NCBI GenBank assembly: GCA_949285785.1
Contig: CASEAG010000031.1
Location: 100,957 to 164,956, forward strand
Source of the DNA: an uncultured Spirochaetales bacterium
GTDB taxonomy: Bacteria; Spirochaetota; Spirochaetia; Sphaerochaetales; Sphaerochaetaceae
DNA: 64,000 nt
Reading direction: 5' to 3'
Shown: in pieces, positions 61,064 to 64,000 of the stretch
Layout of the letters: every line of letters starts with the position of its first letter
How positions within the stretch are numbered: position 1 is the stretch's first letter
Notes under the pieces: generated by a model
What the model was told of the DNA's origin: nothing
Seen by the model: the letters and a program-made list of their open reading frames with translations, nothing else
The model's database searches: none
Program-made: the position numbers and the translations under genes

Positions 61064-63139
61064 ATGAACGTACCTGAAATGTTCGGTTCAATGGTTTTCA
61101 ATGACAATGTAATGAGAGAAATGCTACCGAAAAAGGTATATCAATCATTACAGGAGACCATGGTTGAGGGAAAGGCCCTGGATGCCGATGTCGCGGATAT
61201 CGTGGCCTCGGCGATGAAGGAATGGGCGGTAGGCAAGGGGGCGACCCATTTCACGCACTGGTTCCAGCCGATGACCGGGATCACGGCGGAGAAGCATGAC
61301 AGCTTCCTGACAGTCGACAAGAACGGATGCGTCATAATGGACTTCTCCGGAAAGGAGCTCATCAAAGGTGAGCCGGATGCCTCGAGCTTCCCTTCAGGGG
61401 GACTGAGGGCGACGTTCGAGGCCAGGGGATACACGGCCTGGGATCCGACCAGCTACGCCTTCATCAAGGACGACACGCTGTGCATCCCGACGGCCTTCTG
61501 CTCGTATACGGGGCAGATTCTGGACAAGAAGACGCCTTTGCTCAGAAGCATGGATGCGATAAGCGTGCAGGCCGTGAGGGCGCTTGCCCTCTTCGGACGG
61601 AGCGCCAGGCGGGTCATTGCGACGATCGGTGCCGAGCAGGAATACTTCCTCATAGACAGGAAGGACTATGCACAGAGGCTGGATCTCAGATTGACAGGCC
61701 GCACTCTTCTTGGTGCTCCCGCCGCCAAGGGGCAGGAGATGGAGGATCATTACTTCGGCTCGATAAGGCCGAGGGTGAAGGCCTTCATGGCGGATCTTGA
61801 CGAGGAGCTGTGGAAGCTCGGAATAACCGCCAAGACCGAGCACAACGAGGTCGCGCCATGTCAGCATGAGATGGCACCCATCTACGACAATGCCAACCGT
61901 GCCACCGATGCCAACCAGCTCACGATGGAGGTGATGAGGAAGGTTGCAGAACGTCACGGCTTCGCCTGCCTGCTGCACGAAAAGCCGTTCGAGGGCATAA
62001 ACGGCTCAGGCAAGCACAACAACTGGGCGCTCAGCACCGATGACGGCGAGAACCTCCTCGACCCGGGGCGCACGCCTGAGGCGAATGCGCAGTTCCTGCT
62101 GTTCCTCACAGCAGTGATCAAGGCTGTGGACGAGTACCAGGACCTGCTTAGGATAAGCGTCGCAAGTGCAGGCAACGACCATAGACTTGGTGCGAACGAA
62201 GCTCCTCCAGCCATCGTGTCCATCTTCGTCGGAGACGAGCTGGAGTCGGTGATCGACTCGATCGTCGAAGGCAGGCCGGCCGCTGGAGGACGTTCGTCGA
62301 ACCATCTGGATATCGGCACGGGCGTCCTTCCGAAGCTCGCGCGTGACAACTCGGACAGGAACAGGACGAGTCCATTCGCGTTCACCGGAAACAAGTTCGA
62401 GTTCCGCATGCCTGGCTCGTCCTTCAACATAGCATGCACGAACGTGATGCTGAACACGGCGGTGGCCGACGCCCTGAAGTCCTTCTGCGACGAGCTCGAG
62501 AGCGCACACGACTTCACCGCATGTCTTAACGCCCTGGTGAGAAGGGAGCTTTCAAGGCACAGGAGGATCATCTTCAACGGAAACGGATACAGCCATGACT
62601 GGGAGGTCGAAGCAGAGAGGAGAGGGCTTTCCAACTACAGGAGGACGCCGGAGGCGCTTGTCCATTACTGCGATTCGAAGAACGTCGAGCTCTTCGCAAG
62701 GCATGGGGTATACACGAGGCAGGAGATGGAGTCCCGGCTCGAGATATCCCTCGACGAGTACCGCAAGGCCATCCATATCGAGGCGATGACGATGATCGAG
62801 ATGATCCGTCGACAGATTCTTCCTGCATCCCTCCGCTTCTCCTCATCACTCGCATCATCCGTGCAGCTGAAGGATGCAATCGGGGTCGCTGCAAATGCGG
62901 ACAAGGCTCTGTGCGCAAGGGCTAGCGCCCTGTGCGATGTGCTTCTGCTCAAGACCGATGAGCTTGAGGAATGCATCGCTGGAGAGCCTCAGGATGCACA
63001 GGAGGCCGCATTCTACGCCGCAGACCGGGTCATACCCGCGATGGAGGCCGCCAGAGTTGCATGCGACAGGCTCGAGGCGATCGTGGACAGGTCATTCTGG
63101 CCTATCCCGACGTATTCCGAAATCCTCTTCTATTCCTGA
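61064..63139 (+). CDS. glnN: Glutamine synthetase type III
   Basis: 691 residues, the usual GSIII length. Family-specific segments: THFTHWFQPMTGITAEKHDSF, FPSGGLRATFEARGYTAWD, GAEQEYFLID, KTEHNEVAPCQHEMAPIYD, INGSGKHNNWALST and GANEAPPAI. GGGGGAG before the ATG; 11 bases after the ANTAR gene. Two non-homologous synthetases in one operon with their likely regulator. Confidence 0.97.
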   Translation: MNVPEMFGSMVFNDNVMREMLPKKVYQSLQETMVEGKALDADVADIVASAMKEWAVGKGATHFTHWFQPMTGITAEKHDSFLTVDKNGCVIMDFSGKELIKGEPDASSFPSGGLRATFEARGYTAWDPTSYAFIKDDTLCIPTAFCSYTGQILDKKTPLLRSMDAISVQAVRALALFGRSARRVIATIGAEQEYFLIDRKDYAQRLDLRLTGRTLLGAPAAKGQEMEDHYFGSIRPRVKAFMADLDEELWKLGITAKTEHNEVAPCQHEMAPIYDNANRATDANQLTMEVMRKVAERHGFACLLHEKPFEGINGSGKHNNWALSTDDGENLLDPGRTPEANAQFLLFLTAVIKAVDEYQDLLRISVASAGNDHRLGANEAPPAIVSIFVGDELESVIDSIVEGRPAAGGRSSNHLDIGTGVLPKLARDNSDRNRTSPFAFTGNKFEFRMPGSSFNIACTNVMLNTAVADALKSFCDELESAHDFTACLNALVRRELSRHRRIIFNGNGYSHDWEVEAERRGLSNYRRTPEALVHYCDSKNVELFARHGVYTRQEMESRLEISLDEYRKAIHIEAMTMIEMIRRQILPASLRFSSSLASSVQLKDAIGVAANADKALCARASALCDVLLLKTDELEECIAGEPQDAQEAAFYAADRVIPAMEAARVACDRLEAIVDRSFWPIPTYSEILFYS

Positions 63140-63201
63140 TGAGGAGACTTCAGACCTGTTGACACTGTGGAAGGCGGCTGCTCGATCCTGCCATCGCCCA
63201 T

Positions 63202-63240
63202 AAAGCATCTTGTTGCTGGATAAGCAATGAGGTGCTTTTT
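63202..63240 (+). terminator. Terminator of the glnA operon
   Basis: AAAGCATCTTGTTGCT / AGCAATGAGGTGCTTT stem with minor mismatches and a 5-base loop, ending in TTTTT. Confidence 0.88.
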
Positions 63241-63248
63241 GTTATGCA

Positions 63249-63271
63249 TTGCAAAAACGCGTTTTTTGCAT
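63249..63271. repeat. AT-flanked CGCG palindrome
   Basis: TTGCAAAAA-CGCG-TTTTTTGCAA-like imperfect palindrome (one extra T). It may be a regulator site or part of the end of the adjacent IS200-type element. Confidence 0.4.
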
Positions 63272-63279
63272 TGGCCTTG

Positions 63280-63310
63280 TTGACACCTTTCCAGATGGAT
63301 GGGATATTAT
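63280..63310 (+). promoter_or_regulatory. Orphan promoter reading toward the small membrane-protein gene
   Basis: TTGACA (63280-63285) then GATATT at 17 bases (63303-63308) or TATTAT at 19 bases (63305-63310). No plus-strand gene follows; a transcript would run into the hairpin at 63374-63404, so a short non-coding RNA of about 90 bases is possible. Confidence 0.45.
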
Positions 63311-63373
63311 AGATGTGAAGAGGCACTGCCGATAGACGGTTGCTGGCTTCAGATACAATCTAACAAAAATCAG

Positions 63374-63404
63374 ATCGCTACTGATAGGTCAGATCAGTGG
63401 CGAT
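63374..63404. terminator. Stem-loop overlapping the end of the small membrane-protein gene
   Basis: 12-bp stem ATCGCTACTGAT/ATCAGTGGCGAT with one mismatch and a 7-base loop. Minus strand continues CTGATTTTTGTT; plus strand TCTTCTTTCC. Probably works in both directions. Confidence 0.7.
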
Positions 63405-63537
63405 TCTTCTTTCCTATGGTAATCCCCACGGCAATTGCCGTGAGTACCAAGCCGATAATCCCGATTACTACGTTTATAAGACATACCGCCAGAAAACCTG
63501 CATGCTTGTCCTGCAGGATGAATGCGGCAAAGTTCAC
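63394..63537 (-). CDS. Tiny single-helix membrane protein
   Basis: 47 residues read from a GTG that overlaps the stop of the zinc-ribbon gene (GTGA). One hydrophobic helix (GFLAVCLINVVIGIIGLVLTA) and a basic tail (GKKNRH). Shorter than ordinary gene-calling limits; support comes from the overlap, the codon frame and a terminator at its end. Resembles small hydrophobic toxins in layout only. Confidence 0.5.
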   Translation of the reverse strand: MNFAAFILQDKHAGFLAVCLINVVIGIIGLVLTAIAVGITIGKKNRH

Positions 63538-63737
63538 TTCGTCTTGTAGAAGGCAATCACATGGCCACAATCTGGACAATAGTATGCAGCAGCCTTCTTT
63601 TCCAGCATCAAGCAAGATCGGACATTTTCAGTGTGCAATTCAAATTTGAATGTTACATTTGTGCTGAATGGCATGCTCCCCGATGAAATGACTGTTCCTT
63701 TTGCCATCTCTTTGCCACAGATTGGGCAATTCATCAT
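63534..63737 (-). CDS. Zinc-ribbon protein (DUF6487-like)
   Basis: 67-68 residues. Two CxxC knuckles: MNCPICGKEM at the start and YYCPDCGHVI at the end, with a beta-rich middle (GTVISSGSMPFSTNVTF). GGAGGT lies 6 bases before the ATG, which overlaps the transposase stop. Function unknown. Confidence 0.75.
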   Translation of the reverse strand: MMNCPICGKEMAKGTVISSGSMPFSTNVTFKFELHTENVRSCLMLEKKAAAYYCPDCGHVIAFYKTK

Positions 63738-64000
63738 TCGGTACCTCCGATGTTCGACTTCTGGTTCTCTATGTACTTTTTCACGCTTTCCTCTGTGATT
63801 GCACCGACACTTCCGTAATAGCATCCTCTGGACCATAGTCCGGATCCCCAGAACTTGCGCTCCTTCAATTTTGGGAAGGCTGTGAAGATATGTACCGCAG
63901 AGATTGATTTCAGAGTACGTGCTATTGAAGAGGGCGCATCGTCTGGAGAAGCCTCAAGAAAGAGGTGGACATGTTCAGGCATGACCTCTATGGCCTTGAG
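63734..64000 (-). mobile_element. tnpA: IS200/IS605-type TnpA transposase, C-terminal part (cut by window edge)
   Basis: Only the last 88 codons are in the window. The HUH motif appears as VMPEHVHLFLEA, and the catalytic tyrosine region as SVKKYIENQ, with the family's LWSRGCYYGSVG segment. Single-strand Y1 transposase. Its stop overlaps the zinc-ribbon ATG. The element's other end lies outside the window. Confidence 0.9.

Noticed and set aside
63249..63271. CGCG palindrome as an IS end or origin-like element
   Set aside because: IS200-type ends form hairpins near defined cleavage sites that I cannot identify here, and the palindrome is imperfect; recorded only as a repeat.
1..64000. CRISPR array, prophage or integron
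   Set aside because: No regularly spaced direct repeats, phage structural genes or integrase were seen.

Overview
The window is a GC-rich bacterial chromosome segment, best explained as an anaerobic, diderm spirochaete-like organism (inferred). The signs are many lipoprotein signal peptides with relaxed lipoboxes, secreted beta-barrel-like proteins, a patatin with a C-terminal surface-antigen barrel, pyruvate:ferredoxin oxidoreductase, phosphotransbutyrylase/butyrate kinase, and no respiratory genes. No rRNA or tRNA gene was seen. Genes are densely packed, often with 4-base ATGA/GTGA overlaps.

Layout. 0-5 kb: the start of ftsH and envelope proteins of unknown function. 5-6.7 kb: YolD plus a Y-family polymerase. 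6.8-13.3 kb: peptidase T, two exported proteins and an M16C protease. 13.3-26 kb: a housekeeping run on the + strand (glpK, cdaA, cdaR, acpS, truA, a degenerate uracil-glycosylase homologue, priA, def, fmt, patatin, radical SAM, two-subunit fumarase).

26-40.7 kb is the most unusual part. A divergent cluster is built around a LacI-family regulator with near-identical operator sequences at three promoters. One arm has an OadA-like protein that lacks both the carbamylated lysine and the biotin domain, plus a carboxymuconolactone-decarboxylase-family protein. The other arm has nifJ, an aconitase-fold protein without its Fe-S cysteines, an inverted LeuD-LeuC fusion, ptb, a 2-hydroxycarboxylate transporter, buk, a polytopic membrane protein and an esterase-like hydrolase. 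Read together these suggest uptake and fermentation of a 2-hydroxy-carboxylate through pyruvate and an acyl-phosphate to ATP. The substrate is not known.

40.9-43.5 kb: a metal-responsive ArsR regulator, a free HMA metallochaperone and a Zn/Cd-type P1B ATPase. 44-50 kb: a two-component system, an AAA/PD-(D/E)XK protein, an orphan glutamyl-tRNA-reductase homologue and a triple-PepSY protein. 50.2-52.3 kb: a complete bioMNY biotin transporter with two BirA-type operators. 52.3-63.2 kb: glutamine metabolism, with pyrG, asnB, a three-gene split glutamate synthase, type I and type III glutamine synthetases, and an ANTAR antiterminator between the last two. The pyrG, gltB and glnA transcripts each begin with a terminator-like hairpin, and those of gltB and glnA share sequence blocks, so control by antitermination is likely. 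63.3-64 kb: an IS200/IS605-type transposase running off the window, overlapped by a zinc-ribbon gene and a tiny membrane-protein gene.
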